Below are positions 9,294 to 25,742 of a DNA stretch of 64,000 nucleotides, one piece after another. The stretch is from a virus, in IMG/VR virus record IMGVR_UViG_3300037042_002125, positions 124,001 through 188,000 of that record. The stretch is one strand, 5' to 3'. Made by a program: the position numbers and the translations under genes. Under the pieces are notes generated by a model that worked only from the letters and a program-made list of their open reading frames with translations, did not search any database and was not told where the DNA came from. Position 1 is the stretch's first letter. The number at the start of each line of letters is the position of its first letter.

Positions 9294-11003
9294 TTGAACT
9301 CAGGCTTTCTAATAACAGACGCAGGTTTAGCAATTGCGACTGCTGCCCTCCCTGGTGGCCCTTACATTCACATTGCAGAGTTTAGAGTAGGTTCGGCTTA
9401 CGGCTATACACCCACCCGTAGTCAAAGTGCTCTAGTTGGATCTACTTTGTATGCTAGTGCTGCTACTGCCTACACCATCATTGATATAAACATCTCTCAA
9501 GTTATGTTCATTATGCCTAACACAATAGGCTCTTGGAACTTTGGCGAGGTTGGCATATATTTGCAAGACGGAACTTTGTTTGCTATTTGTGTGTGGGATG
9601 TACCACAAGAAAAGATCAAGGCAGTTGGTTCACAGTTTGGCAATACGTGGAAGATCAAGAGTTTGCTTAAGCTGGCACAAGCGCCTGCGATTGTAGAAGT
9701 GAATTTGATCAATAGTCAAAACATTCTTGAAGTTCCCAATTGGGAGTCCTTGCTCGCACCGTCTGACCAGCCAACAAATTCAAACATAGCGATTGTTCAT
9801 GCTGATGACGAGAATGGTAAACCTGTTCTTGTTGTTCGTGATGAGGATTATGACTGGGGATTAATAGCTTACGCAAAGGTTTTTGCAGGTTCTGTTTCTG
9901 ACCCTGGAGCAAGTGCTACAGCTGACACGTTCACAAACCCAGGTATCATACCATTGTGGTTTGGTGTTCCCAATGCTACGTCACGTTACCTAGTTAAGTT
10001 TTCAAATGGGCAAATCAGAATTCTGACAAATAGGTTGTCTGATGATACCATACAGTGGGCAACTGCTCTTGGTGCCCCACCTGTTGGGGCTATCAGCATA
10101 TGGCAAGACATAAGTTTCTCAGATGCAATATACTGGGCAGATACCTACGAATACAACAAGATGATCTTGAACTTCAATCCGTATTGGGCTACTCCCAATG
10201 GAGTTTATCCAGGATCTAATCGTGGTTTCAACGAAACGGCTTTTCCTGTATTGGCAAGAAAAACTACGTCTACAGATTGGACAATCTTACTTAATGCTAT
10301 TCGTAATACTAGCAAGACGTTGGGCGTCGACCCTGCCCCAGTTACTGGTTTCAATGATTTCATCTACCACGCAGACAACGCAGAGCTAATAGGTCTTGAA
10401 ACCGTAAGGGAACGTTGGGATGCTACGGTTGCTCAAATTGTCAGCCTGTACGCTAATCGCAACGTTGTCAACTTGCTGTACCAAGCTCTTACTGCGTATG
10501 CTCCTGAAACGTATTCTTTGTATTGGGGTGGAACAAAGAATCACTACTTTGATTTTACCTACGCAGATGCTAATATGCGTCAAGGTATGCTTAATAGTGG
10601 ACATGCGTTGAACATAACGCCGTCAGTGACAAGTCCTACCTCTGCCGCTTGGGTAAAACTGCAAACAGATTTTGCATCCTTCGGTGCCATTAGTTTGACG
10701 CCAACTGGCGTAACTGCCTCAGCGTCTTGGCACCCAACCAGTATTGGCCTACAAAACTTGACTGGAACAGATCAGTTGCTAGCCTCTTTTGTTAACCAAC
10801 TGTCTTGGACAGTCTACGTGTATGGCAAGATCGTCGGTAATGCAATACGCATAACCTTCAGTATGATAAATTTAGGTGGGGCATACTACTACTACTACTA
10901 TGCGTCACCTGGTACAATAAATTTTGCATGGTCTTCTAGAAAGGCTAGCTTACTTGCTTCTCCGATTCAACCAACTCCTTTGCTAACGTACACTACGGGC
11001 TAA
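9294..11003 (+). CDS. Tail fibre protein with phage tail-collar-type N-terminus (TTG start)
   Basis: A 569-residue protein. Translation starts at TTG 9294, supported by AAGGAG at 9281-9286 with 7-base spacing; no ATG fits. Residues about 1-150 follow the phage tail-collar fibre N-terminal pattern (FLITDAGLAIATAA, then AEFRVGSAYGYTP, IGSWNFGEVGIYLQDG). This part attaches fibres to the baseplate. Related N-terminal logic (LLLD..., FGEVAIY) occurs in the fibres at 11060 and 53411. The rest has beta and helical parts with many aromatic residues, including a run of six tyrosines near residue 533, and probably forms the receptor-contact region. It has no collagen-like or S74 part. Position right after the wedge genes supports a short-fibre role. 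Confidence 0.75.
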   Translation: MNSGFLITDAGLAIATAALPGGPYIHIAEFRVGSAYGYTPTRSQSALVGSTLYASAATAYTIIDINISQVMFIMPNTIGSWNFGEVGIYLQDGTLFAICVWDVPQEKIKAVGSQFGNTWKIKSLLKLAQAPAIVEVNLINSQNILEVPNWESLLAPSDQPTNSNIAIVHADDENGKPVLVVRDEDYDWGLIAYAKVFAGSVSDPGASATADTFTNPGIIPLWFGVPNATSRYLVKFSNGQIRILTNRLSDDTIQWATALGAPPVGAISIWQDISFSDAIYWADTYEYNKMILNFNPYWATPNGVYPGSNRGFNETAFPVLARKTTSTDWTILLNAIRNTSKTLGVDPAPVTGFNDFIYHADNAELIGLETVRERWDATVAQIVSLYANRNVVNLLYQALTAYAPETYSLYWGGTKNHYFDFTYADANMRQGMLNSGHALNITPSVTSPTSAAWVKLQTDFASFGAISLTPTGVTASASWHPTSIGLQNLTGTDQLLASFVNQLSWTVYVYGKIVGNAIRITFSMINLGGAYYYYYYASPGTINFAWSSRKASLLASPIQPTPLLTYTTG

Positions 11004-11059
11004 GATTAAATAGCCATAACCCCTTCTCAATCCACACCCACTTACTTTAGGGATACGTC

Positions 11060-18991
<7,932 letters not shown>

Positions 18992-18992
18992 A

Positions 18993-19253
18993 ATGCTCAA
19001 GACAAAATCTCAACCCCTTCCAGTAGTTACTTCTGAACAAATTGCATCTCATTACAAAGCGGCAATTGATTCTGTTAACACTATAACTGAATTAGTTGCC
19101 CTTACAGATAGAACAGAATCTGATGCATCAGCTATTGAGCGCAACAAGGCACACTTGCGGATTATGGTTGCTAAACCTTTTTGGACTACAGAAGACTTGA
19201 GTCCACTTAATGCCGCAATCTCAATTGAGGTACCTGCATCTACACTACAGTAG
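18993..19253 (+). CDS. Small protein following the long fibre, unknown function
   Basis: An 86-residue protein. The ATG at 18993 lies one base after the fibre stop; an earlier in-frame ATG at 18951 is inside the fibre gene. It is mostly helical, with ERNKAHLRIMVAKPFWTTEDL followed by LNAAI. Short proteins with a similar RNxxHLxIMxAK pattern commonly sit beside fibre genes in other large phages, but their job is not established to my knowledge. A fibre-assembly helper is an inference from position only. It is the last gene before a strong terminator. Confidence 0.6.
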   Translation: MLKTKSQPLPVVTSEQIASHYKAAIDSVNTITELVALTDRTESDASAIERNKAHLRIMVAKPFWTTEDLSPLNAAISIEVPASTLQ

Positions 19254-19272
19254 GACGTAAAGTACTCGTGAC

Positions 19273-19314
19273 AACGCCGGGACCAATTAAGTTTGGTTAC
19301 CCGGCGTTTTCTTA
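19273..19314. terminator. Rho-independent terminator between converging operons
   Basis: A perfect 9-bp stem AACGCCGGG (19273-19281) / CCCGGCGTT (19300-19308), followed by TTCTT. The loop contains ACCA/TGGT that can extend pairing. It lies between the plus-strand fibre operon and the minus-strand glycosyltransferase operon, and may serve both directions. Confidence 0.85.
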
Positions 19315-19325
19315 TGCCTTATGCC

Positions 19326-20447
19326 TTACGGCTTAGCAACATCTATTTGGCTAAGAATCTCTCTTAATTTTGTGCTAGTTGAGTCTATTTCTAGACCTTG
19401 GTGCACCAACATCTCTGCTTCACTAAGGCGATCCAAATTGAAGTTAGCCTTTGCGCCTAACTCGTATGGCACAGCAGACCAAGATTCAGGCTCATTGATA
19501 TAATGAGAAGGTCTTTCCTTTATATCTAATGCCCTGTTGATTGCGAACAGCATACCCGCCCAATCACACTGTATCTCCAACACTTTTGCCAAGTGTACCC
19601 ATGGCTCACGTGCCGTAGCATCTTCAGCGCAGGCTTTGAATGCCCATTCAAGAGAGTTTATACGGTTTCCCTTGCCTACAAAACACCTACTGATGTATCT
19701 CATAGACGCAGCGCGTTCAGCTAGCCACTTTGCTCTTGGCAAACTAAGGTGACGTACCAACTCGTCTATTGCTTTATCGAATTGACCATAATACATCAAC
19801 TCACGCCCGTAGTAATGAGAATTTCGATCGTCTTCTGGTTCTTCTTCTACAGACATTTTCAGCAATGGCAAGTAAGATGACCTCGACTTGGTGCTGTCTG
19901 GAAAGTGGTGCAACTGGAACCCATGGCAATAAATTGGCTGCTCTGACTCTCCATTTAGATATGAGTTAGTGATTTCATGCACAGGTTTCACCCAACGATA
20001 ACCATCTCTTGTATGAATCTTTTCATACCAGAAGGTTGTCCCGGGTGTACCATCAGGGTTGAAGTTCCACGTGTACAGATATTTTACACGCAGATTCTTT
20101 CCAACTCCACCGATCTTCCCTCCGTTCTCAACCCAGCACTTCTCCAATGCTGCTCGCCAGCCTGGCGTCAAGATTTCATCTAGATCTGTACAGACGCATA
20201 TGTCAACGTCAGCAGACACGAGGTGCATGGATGTGTTTCGCGGCAAGTCAAACCGCCAAGGTTTGAACACACCAACTTCAACATGAACACCACGGGCCCG
20301 TAATTTATCAACAGTGTCGTCTTTGCTGCCTGTATCTAAGACAACAATTTCGTCTGCCTCGTGCATACTATCCATCCAACGATCAACGAACTGTGCCTCG
20401 TCTTTGCATATAGCGTACACTGCTATCTTAGGTCTTGCTTGCGTCAT
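19326..20447 (-). CDS. Family-2-type glycosyltransferase
   Basis: A 373-residue protein. The opening KIAVYAICKDEAQFVDRWMDS, then VVLDTGSKDDT and the D88-L-D90-E motif, is the GT-A/GT2 nucleotide-sugar site (DxD binds the metal and sugar diphosphate). The rest (about 210-370) is helical with TPR-like spacing (YYGRELMYYGQFDKAIDELV). It should transfer a sugar to an unknown acceptor in the cytoplasm. It is related over the catalytic part to the second half of the gene at 20789. The start is in an ATGA overlap with a 44-residue gene. Its place directly behind the collagen-like fibre suggests fibre glycosylation (inference), though DNA or host-surface targets are possible. Confidence 0.85.
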   Translation of the reverse strand: MTQARPKIAVYAICKDEAQFVDRWMDSMHEADEIVVLDTGSKDDTVDKLRARGVHVEVGVFKPWRFDLPRNTSMHLVSADVDICVCTDLDEILTPGWRAALEKCWVENGGKIGGVGKNLRVKYLYTWNFNPDGTPGTTFWYEKIHTRDGYRWVKPVHEITNSYLNGESEQPIYCHGFQLHHFPDSTKSRSSYLPLLKMSVEEEPEDDRNSHYYGRELMYYGQFDKAIDELVRHLSLPRAKWLAERAASMRYISRCFVGKGNRINSLEWAFKACAEDATAREPWVHLAKVLEIQCDWAGMLFAINRALDIKERPSHYINEPESWSAVPYELGAKANFNLDRLSEAEMLVHQGLEIDSTSTKLREILSQIDVAKP

Positions 20448-20578
20448 TTCTTTGCCTCACATTTGTGTTTCAATAAAGGGATACGAAGGACTGTGAACAG
20501 CCAGCCTAAGTACCCTACATTTTCTTGGCAACCACTACAGATGTACCGAGTGGTTGTTACTACTCGTAAAGGTTCCAT
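20444..20578 (-). CDS. 44-residue Cys-pair microprotein in the glycosyltransferase operon
   Basis: This gene fills the gap between 20447 and 20583 exactly. Its ATG (complement of 20576-20578) lies 4 bases after the upstream stop, and its TGA overlaps the ATG of the glycosyltransferase as ATGA. The product has C14-S-G-C17 and a later H38-K-C40, which could bind zinc, around a hydrophobic centre (YLGWLFTVLRIPLL). Coupled start and stop are strong evidence that it is translated. Function unknown. Confidence 0.65.
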   Translation of the reverse strand: MEPLRVVTTTRYICSGCQENVGYLGWLFTVLRIPLLKHKCEAKK

Positions 20579-20582
20579 TGTC

Positions 20583-20792
20583 CTACTCTCTTATCTCAAG
20601 TAGACGCCTAAATTCTGCCGCTTTATGTCTCATACCATACTCGTAGGCAGTGTTCATCAAGTGTGCAACTTTCCACGCAGGGATAGGCATATCTTCTTTT
20701 GGAACAGACACTGTGCGACACCCGCCTGTGTCATCGTGTTCGCAAATAACTTGGCCCTCTGCTTCTAACCATAGAAATTTAGGGTGGCTCAT
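20583..20792 (-). CDS. Small conserved-looking protein, unknown function
   Basis: A 69-residue protein beginning in an ATGA overlap with the methyltransferase-glycosyltransferase gene. It reads as an N-terminal beta part (PKFLWLEAEGQVICEHD) with Cys/His residues, then a basic helix (AYEYGMRHKAAEFRRLLEI). No family recognised. Tight coupling on both sides argues that it belongs to the same operon and is expressed with the glycosyltransferases. Confidence 0.6.
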   Translation of the reverse strand: MSHPKFLWLEAEGQVICEHDDTGGCRTVSVPKEDMPIPAWKVAHLMNTAYEYGMRHKAAEFRRLLEIRE

Positions 20793-22387
20793 ATTGATTT
20801 ATCTCTCAATTCTTCGTACAGTGCGTCGAAACCAGGGCCCCAGCACCATGGGTTATTGTCATAACCGCTGCTCTGAGTAGTACATTGTTTTGCCTTTTCA
20901 ATCGCGTAGGTTGCTTGGTTTGCAGGACCAACCTCTTTGAAAAAGAGTGCCAGTGTTACCCACCGTTCCCTAGATGAAGGTGCTAAGGAGCACGCCTTTC
21001 GGTAGTGCATCTGAGCTTCCATTATATCAATCGGTTTCCAATACCCACCGAGAATTAGATGAATGTACGACGTGTCGCAGCCTGGGATGTCTATGGCACT
21101 TGCAAGAGCCTCAATTCCATCCATACGGCGACCTGCTTTGACCAACTCATCAGCGTAGAAGAACCACGACTTCCAGACTTTAGGATCTTCCTTTAGTGAT
21201 TGTTCAAGCAGTGGTAAGTACGTGTGCTTACCTTCCTTCATATCGGGTTTTTGTGTCATCAGGAAACCACCAAGCCATGCCCATTGCTCTGCATGATCTG
21301 TGCCTGTGTAGACTAGAATCTCATGCACAGGCAGCTTCCATCTCCAGTTGTGGCGAGTGTGGATTCGTTCATGCCAATGAGAAGATTTGTTGGTACTTTC
21401 TGCATCACTGGCAATGGTACGCCAGTCCCATATGGTCTGGAAACGACAGTTGTATTTGTCGTACAGACGACCTCTAGTCCTGTAGTGCATCTGAATCTCA
21501 CCGTACAGAATGTCGTACCACCCATCTTGGAGGTATTCATCTAGATCAAGAGAGATACAGAGATCAACATCTTGAGGCACAAGCATCAACGCATTGTTAC
21601 GAGCGTCATCGAAGCGCCACGGTGCAACGTGTGTCTGGTAGACGTTAGTTACCCCGCCTTTTAGAAGTATTTCTTTAGTTGCGTCCTTACTTCCCGTATC
21701 GCAGATCACACTGTGATCAGCGTACACCACAGATGCGGCAAAACGAGCGGCAAACTGTTCTTCGTTCTTGCATATACCATAGACAGCAATCTTTGGGCGA
21801 AGCAGATTCAGAAGTTCTCTTTGGTATATGTCTGACGCCATGAAGTAAACCCCTATCTCATTCTCAATCCCGTACTCCACAATGAGATTTCCAAAGGTAG
21901 ATATAACTTCTTCGTGTGTCCAATCATCTTTGACGTGCTTCTCGAATGGGTTTCCATCATATTCATCTTGTGGGTAGTGACCAAGGGGGATGCTCATAAC
22001 AAGATACTTACAAGAGTCACTCAGAGTATTAAGAAGATAGACTGCCTTTTCTTTTTCCATGTGCTCTGCGACGTCGCCAACAAAACAGATATCAATCTTT
22101 TGTGGCGTGTAGATGCCAATGAAATCTCTAGCAACCAGTACAGCATCTTTTTCGTACAGTTTGTCATATTTATCTGGTAGACTATATTTTTCGATGTAAG
22201 GTCTCCAAATTTCTATTCCAATCCACTCTGTTCGAGGTTTAGGCAGCAGCCCTTTTCCGTACCTGTCGTAATAGGTACCGCTACCAACACCTACGTCTAA
22301 GACACGAAGATTGTTGTTGTGAGCGCCAGCAATCCGCTGAACTGCTCTGTCAATGAGATGTTTTCCTGAGTTTGAACTAAATGGCAT
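20789..22387 (-). CDS. Methyltransferase-glycosyltransferase fusion protein
   Basis: A 532-residue protein with two enzymes. Residues about 1-190 are a Rossmann SAM-dependent methyltransferase: VLDVGVGSGTYYDRYG (G-x-G-S-G at about 33-37), then an acidic strand end and DICFVGDVAEHM. Residues about 196-530 are a GT2 glycosyltransferase: KIAVYGICKNEEQFA, CDTGSKDAT and D281-L-D283-E, with a helical TPR-like tail. The second half is a paralogue of the enzyme at 19326. The fusion suggests that a sugar is added and methylated, or that both modify one acceptor. It is first in its operon, with a TGTAAATA box 20 bases upstream of the start and AAAGGA as ribosome site. Confidence 0.85.
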   Translation of the reverse strand: MPFSSNSGKHLIDRAVQRIAGAHNNNLRVLDVGVGSGTYYDRYGKGLLPKPRTEWIGIEIWRPYIEKYSLPDKYDKLYEKDAVLVARDFIGIYTPQKIDICFVGDVAEHMEKEKAVYLLNTLSDSCKYLVMSIPLGHYPQDEYDGNPFEKHVKDDWTHEEVISTFGNLIVEYGIENEIGVYFMASDIYQRELLNLLRPKIAVYGICKNEEQFAARFAASVVYADHSVICDTGSKDATKEILLKGGVTNVYQTHVAPWRFDDARNNALMLVPQDVDLCISLDLDEYLQDGWYDILYGEIQMHYRTRGRLYDKYNCRFQTIWDWRTIASDAESTNKSSHWHERIHTRHNWRWKLPVHEILVYTGTDHAEQWAWLGGFLMTQKPDMKEGKHTYLPLLEQSLKEDPKVWKSWFFYADELVKAGRRMDGIEALASAIDIPGCDTSYIHLILGGYWKPIDIMEAQMHYRKACSLAPSSRERWVTLALFFKEVGPANQATYAIEKAKQCTTQSSGYDNNPWCWGPGFDALYEELRDKSI

Positions 22388-22407
22388 GAGGTTGTCCTTT
22401 CATAGTT

Positions 22408-22415
22408 TATTTACA
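22408..22415 (-). promoter_or_regulatory. TGTAAATA box (candidate promoter)
   Basis: TGTAAATA on the minus strand, 20 bases before the ATG of the fusion gene at 22387. It is one of six such boxes in front of transcription units here. It resembles the T4 late promoter element TATAAATA. Confidence 0.4.
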
Positions 22416-22431
22416 ATGTGGCATAGGCTAA

Positions 22432-22442
22432 TTTAATTTAAT
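22432..22442 (+). promoter_or_regulatory. TTTAATTTAAT element in the divergent intergenic region
   Basis: TTTAATTTAAT inside a longer AT stretch (about 22430-22456) between the minus-strand fusion gene and the plus-strand endolysin gene. The same undecamer occurs at 9262 and 47626. Possible promoter or UP element; direction unknown. Confidence 0.3.
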
Positions 22443-22469
22443 TTATAATTATAAGTACAGATTTAATAA

Positions 22470-22640
22470 CCTAGTTCTGTAGGCGTAGTGTCAACTTGGA
22501 GTTGGGATTTTGGTGATTTGACTACGTCTACTCTTCAGAATCCAAGTCATACCTATAGTACCCCAGGAGTCTATTCTGTATATCTATTCCATGGTACTGG
22601 GTCAACCTTGTTCAAACCTCTTTTGATTACAGTGACTTAA
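22470..22640 (+). pseudogene. PKD-domain coding relic without a start codon
   Basis: The 56 codons from 22470 to the TAA at 22638 translate to a clear PKD domain: WSWDFGD, then [21 protein letters not shown], ending ITVT. It lacks a start codon and has two in-frame stops just before it (22464-22469). The rest of the 22388-22666 gap is AT rich. It looks like the 3' remnant of a tail or surface protein gene. PKD domains are common in phage tail proteins as adhesive Ig-like modules. Start by non-AUG initiation or frameshift cannot be excluded. Confidence 0.7.
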
Positions 22641-22666
22641 CCAAACAACCTTAGAGAGAAATAAAA

Positions 22667-23293
22667 ATGACCTCCTTTAATCTGATACCAAAATTGACGC
22701 TTGACCACGAAGACTTCGAAGCTTGCGCCAAGCTTTTGGGTTGTTCAGTAGACGCGGTTAAGGCAGTATCTCTTGTTGAGACAAACGGCGGCGGTTTCAA
22801 TCCAGATGGGTATCCTAAAACATTGTTCGAAGGTCACTACTTCTCTCGTTTGACTGATCACAGGTTCGACAAAGAATATCCAACTATTTCCTACCCCAAG
22901 TGGACAAAACAATTCTATTGCAAGAATTGGAAGGACGAACATGCAAGGTTGGTACTTGCCTCGACGTTAGATCAGGAGGCTGCTCTTAGGTCTGCGTCTT
23001 GGGGCATGTTCCAAATCATGGGTGACAATTACAAACTTTGCGGATTCTATGACGTAGTTCAGTTTGTAAATGCTATGTGTGAGGGGGCATCCCATCACTT
23101 AGAAGCTTTTACACACTACGTCATAAACCGACACCTCAACGACGAGCTACAAAATCTTGAGTGGGCAGACTTTGCACGTCAGTACAACGGACCAGGACAA
23201 GTAGCTGTATATAGCAAGCTTTTAAGTGATGCCTATGAGAAAATAGTACATGCGCCTGGCGCAGATCAGGAGGATGCCAAGAACGAAACTTAG
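22667..23293 (+). CDS. Endolysin, N-acetylmuramidase family
   Basis: A 208-residue protein matching the phage N-acetylmuramidase domain (formerly DUF3380). VSLVETNGGGFNPDGYPKTL holds the conserved Glu (E38), followed by LFEGHYFSRLT, then SASWGMFQIMGDNY and FARQYNGPGQVA. These are the usual blocks of the family. It cuts peptidoglycan glycan strands at the end of infection. Many family members also have an N-terminal peptidoglycan-binding domain; here only the catalytic domain is present. No signal peptide is visible, so a holin would be needed. The ATG follows AGAGAGAAATAAAA. Confidence 0.9.
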   Translation: MTSFNLIPKLTLDHEDFEACAKLLGCSVDAVKAVSLVETNGGGFNPDGYPKTLFEGHYFSRLTDHRFDKEYPTISYPKWTKQFYCKNWKDEHARLVLASTLDQEAALRSASWGMFQIMGDNYKLCGFYDVVQFVNAMCEGASHHLEAFTHYVINRHLNDELQNLEWADFARQYNGPGQVAVYSKLLSDAYEKIVHAPGADQEDAKNET

Positions 23294-23302
23294 GATATTA
23301 CC

Positions 23303-23653
23303 ATGTCAAATCAAGATCAAAATCAAAAACCACCCCAGCAAGATCCATCATACACCTTCGCAAGAATTGCGTATGACCAGAATTGTATCTTTGTATTCAA
23401 TCGCAAATGCTTAAAGGCTAGTTCCGAAAATCTTTACGGTCTGACCTTAGGGTTTGCCTATGATTCCAAGGGCTACCCAATCTGCACAGCTGGCATTGAC
23501 ATACGAGAATTGCATAGACAAATGACGCAAGTTCTATTCGATGCACGTACTATTTATTTTTCAACAATTGACTCAATAGATCAGCGGTTAAAAACTCAAA
23601 TAGCTGACGCTGTCATAGCCTTCGATGCACAGGCAGCTGAACATGTCGAGTAG
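23303..23653 (+). CDS. Hypothetical protein
   Basis: A 116-residue protein with a Gln/Asn/Pro-rich N-terminus (1-15) followed by an alpha/beta region. No recognised motif. It sits between the endolysin and two putative glycosyltransferases, and its end overlaps the next start by 11 bases, so it is probably co-expressed with them. Confidence 0.55.
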   Translation: MSNQDQNQKPPQQDPSYTFARIAYDQNCIFVFNRKCLKASSENLYGLTLGFAYDSKGYPICTAGIDIRELHRQMTQVLFDARTIYFSTIDSIDQRLKTQIADAVIAFDAQAAEHVE

Positions 23654-24437
23654 CAAAGGCGTTCTACTCTTCTCCTTCAACAATGAGGCAATGCGGTATG
23701 ACTTGATGGCCCTAGAATGTGCTAGGCGTGTAACACTACAGCTAAACTTACCAGTTGTAGTTGTTACTGATGCACCCATCAAAGGTCTTGACTGTATATT
23801 AGTTGAAGCACCTGCAAAAAACTCTAGGTACTACCCAGATGCCAAAGCAAACCTTAGCTTCCTAAACGGGGCTAGGGTTAACGCCTATGACCTATCCCCT
23901 TTTGATGAGACACTTGTAATTGACACTGACTATCTTCTACAGACGCCTACTCTTCTAAAAGGGTTTGACTACCCTGGATTGAAACTGACTAAGAGAGCCG
24001 TAAACGTAGGTCTAAAGACAATGACGGATGATATGCGTATCATAGGATCATCTGGCATAGAGATGTATTGGGCTACAGTGTTGTACTTTGATCGTTCAGA
24101 TCTATCAAAACTATTCTTCCAATATTGGCGTAAGGTACTAGACAACTGGCAATTTTATGTATCTTATTTTGGCCTTCCAAATGGGTTGGTTCGTAATGAT
24201 TTTGCAGCCACATTGGCTCTCTATAAAATCTATGGGAAACTAGGAATCCCTAACGACATTGATACAGGGTTAGGCTTAACTTTGTGTACGCTACCTATGG
24301 ATTGGGTCATAACGTCTATTGATCCCATTGCGGTAAAAAGTCATACAGGTACAGTAGCACAATTAGAAAATATTGATGTTCATGTACTTAACAAGAAGTC
24401 TCTATTAGGATTGCTTTCAAATGAATACCAACAATAA
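23643..24437 (+). CDS. Putative glycosyltransferase (GT-A-like), paralogue A
   Basis: Start 23643 (MSSSKGVLL) is preferred to 23625, which would overlap the upstream gene more deeply; product 264 residues. The opening GVLLFSFNNEAMRYDLMALE and VVVVTDAP fits a nucleotide-sugar-binding Rossmann half. NAYDLSPFDETLVIDTDYL contains an Asp-Thr-Asp (DxD) motif in the position expected for a GT-A glycosyltransferase. The following gene has the same blocks, so the two are tandem paralogues. I cannot name the GT family, donor or acceptor. They differ from the GT2 enzymes at 19326 and 20789. Confidence 0.6.
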   Translation: MSSSKGVLLFSFNNEAMRYDLMALECARRVTLQLNLPVVVVTDAPIKGLDCILVEAPAKNSRYYPDAKANLSFLNGARVNAYDLSPFDETLVIDTDYLLQTPTLLKGFDYPGLKLTKRAVNVGLKTMTDDMRIIGSSGIEMYWATVLYFDRSDLSKLFFQYWRKVLDNWQFYVSYFGLPNGLVRNDFAATLALYKIYGKLGIPNDIDTGLGLTLCTLPMDWVITSIDPIAVKSHTGTVAQLENIDVHVLNKKSLLGLLSNEYQQ

Positions 24438-25212
24438 TCTCACTAGAGGAGTGTTGACGTTTGCCTACGGGTATGAATATCAACGCATGGCATACGCACA
24501 AGCTTTGACTTTAGCTGATCTAGATACGCCACTTACTGTGGTTGTCCCATACTTAGAGTACCCAAAACTTGCCGAAGTGGCGGTAGTTATAGAGTTCAAA
24601 GAACCTATGGCTAAATTTGAGTGGGAAGCCTACGCTTACGATTTGTCACCGTATGACGTAACCATAAAGACAGACTGCGATGTAATTTTCCCTTTAGGAT
24701 TTGATATCCAACACTACTTCGACCAAGTAGAAAAGATTGGTCTAGTATCTGGACAATCTTGTGACTTAGAGTCTGAGGCTGTTGATTGTTCTTGGTACAG
24801 GAAGAAAGAACTTGAGTTAGGTTGGCCTAGTTTTTACGTTGCAATATATGGGTTCACAAAAGACAGAAGCTTGTCTTTCTTCGAGTATGCAAAGAACCTG
24901 TTTATAATCTGGTGGAAACTCAAACCTATATTAGGTTCCCTTCCTCCAACAACAGACTCTGTGTTCAGCTTAGCTTACAGAGACATAGTTGGCACAAACC
25001 AAATTGAAAACGGGCTAAACTTCATTCACGCCAAACAAGGCGTATGTGGAGATATGTTTTTAGACAACTGGTCCGCTAGTGTTCCTCATCACATTAGTCA
25101 AGAAGGTACATTGTATGTCAATGGGCATAAAGTTTTCTTGCCCTTTCATTACGTTGATAAAGACTTCCTATCAAAAACAATTATGAGTGGCATAAGAAAT
25201 GTTCTACGTTAA
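24421..25212 (+). CDS. Putative glycosyltransferase (GT-A-like), paralogue B
   Basis: A 263-residue protein whose start overlaps the end of paralogue A by 17 bases. It has the matching blocks GVLTFAYGYEYQRMAYAQALTL and AYAYDLSPYDVTIKTDCDVIFP, again with a DxD motif (D-C-D). Later aromatic-rich segments (FFEYAKNLFIIWWKLKP) are also shared in position with paralogue A. Retention of the DxD in both copies suggests that both are active. Donor and target are unknown; a virion protein, DNA base or host-surface glycan are all possible. Confidence 0.6.
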   Translation: MNTNNNLTRGVLTFAYGYEYQRMAYAQALTLADLDTPLTVVVPYLEYPKLAEVAVVIEFKEPMAKFEWEAYAYDLSPYDVTIKTDCDVIFPLGFDIQHYFDQVEKIGLVSGQSCDLESEAVDCSWYRKKELELGWPSFYVAIYGFTKDRSLSFFEYAKNLFIIWWKLKPILGSLPPTTDSVFSLAYRDIVGTNQIENGLNFIHAKQGVCGDMFLDNWSASVPHHISQEGTLYVNGHKVFLPFHYVDKDFLSKTIMSGIRNVLR

Positions 25213-25699
25213 TTACCACCCTCGCTCTGGGTTAATCTTAAGTGTTAGCCAATGCAAAGAACAGGATGCTCTTGAGATCACACAAGAAGAGTACCTAGAT
25301 TTTATGACTAACCCAGGAGCCATTACGAGCTATTGGGTGTTAGTAGACCAAACTACCGGTCAGGTTACTCTTGTTAAGCAAGTGCAAAATAACTTTTCAC
25401 CAAACCCAAGTATCTTTTTGAAACAGAGTACTACTCTACATGAGGACTTTGTGTTCTATGCTGACATAGATTCCGGTGAGATTACTTTGAAGGTCAAAAA
25501 TCCTTTGGATGTAAACAGAACAGATATTCGCATCCATGGAATGCTTAATGGTGATATATGGCAGGAGGTTCAGACAGTGGTGTTTAAACCAGGTGTCTTC
25601 ACATCTACTACAAAGGGAGAATACTCTCTGGAAAGCTATATGTGGTATGTTGAGAGACCGCTTTTGGACAAGACTTATGGAATCACCTATACAAAGTAA
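25199..25699 (+). CDS. Hypothetical protein, beta-rich
   Basis: A 166-residue protein starting inside the end of the putative glycosyltransferase gene (14-base overlap). The middle and C-terminal half alternate hydrophobic residues (DFVFYADIDSGEITLKVKNP, then VFKPGVFTS) like an Ig-like or jelly-roll decoration domain. No diagnostic motif. The order before the prohead protease hints at a virion protein, which is inference only. Confidence 0.5.
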   Translation: MFYVNYHPRSGLILSVSQCKEQDALEITQEEYLDFMTNPGAITSYWVLVDQTTGQVTLVKQVQNNFSPNPSIFLKQSTTLHEDFVFYADIDSGEITLKVKNPLDVNRTDIRIHGMLNGDIWQEVQTVVFKPGVFTSTTKGEYSLESYMWYVERPLLDKTYGITYTK

Positions 25700-25742
25700 T
25701 TTGATATAACGTGCCTAGGAGCACAATTGATAAGGTTAGATC

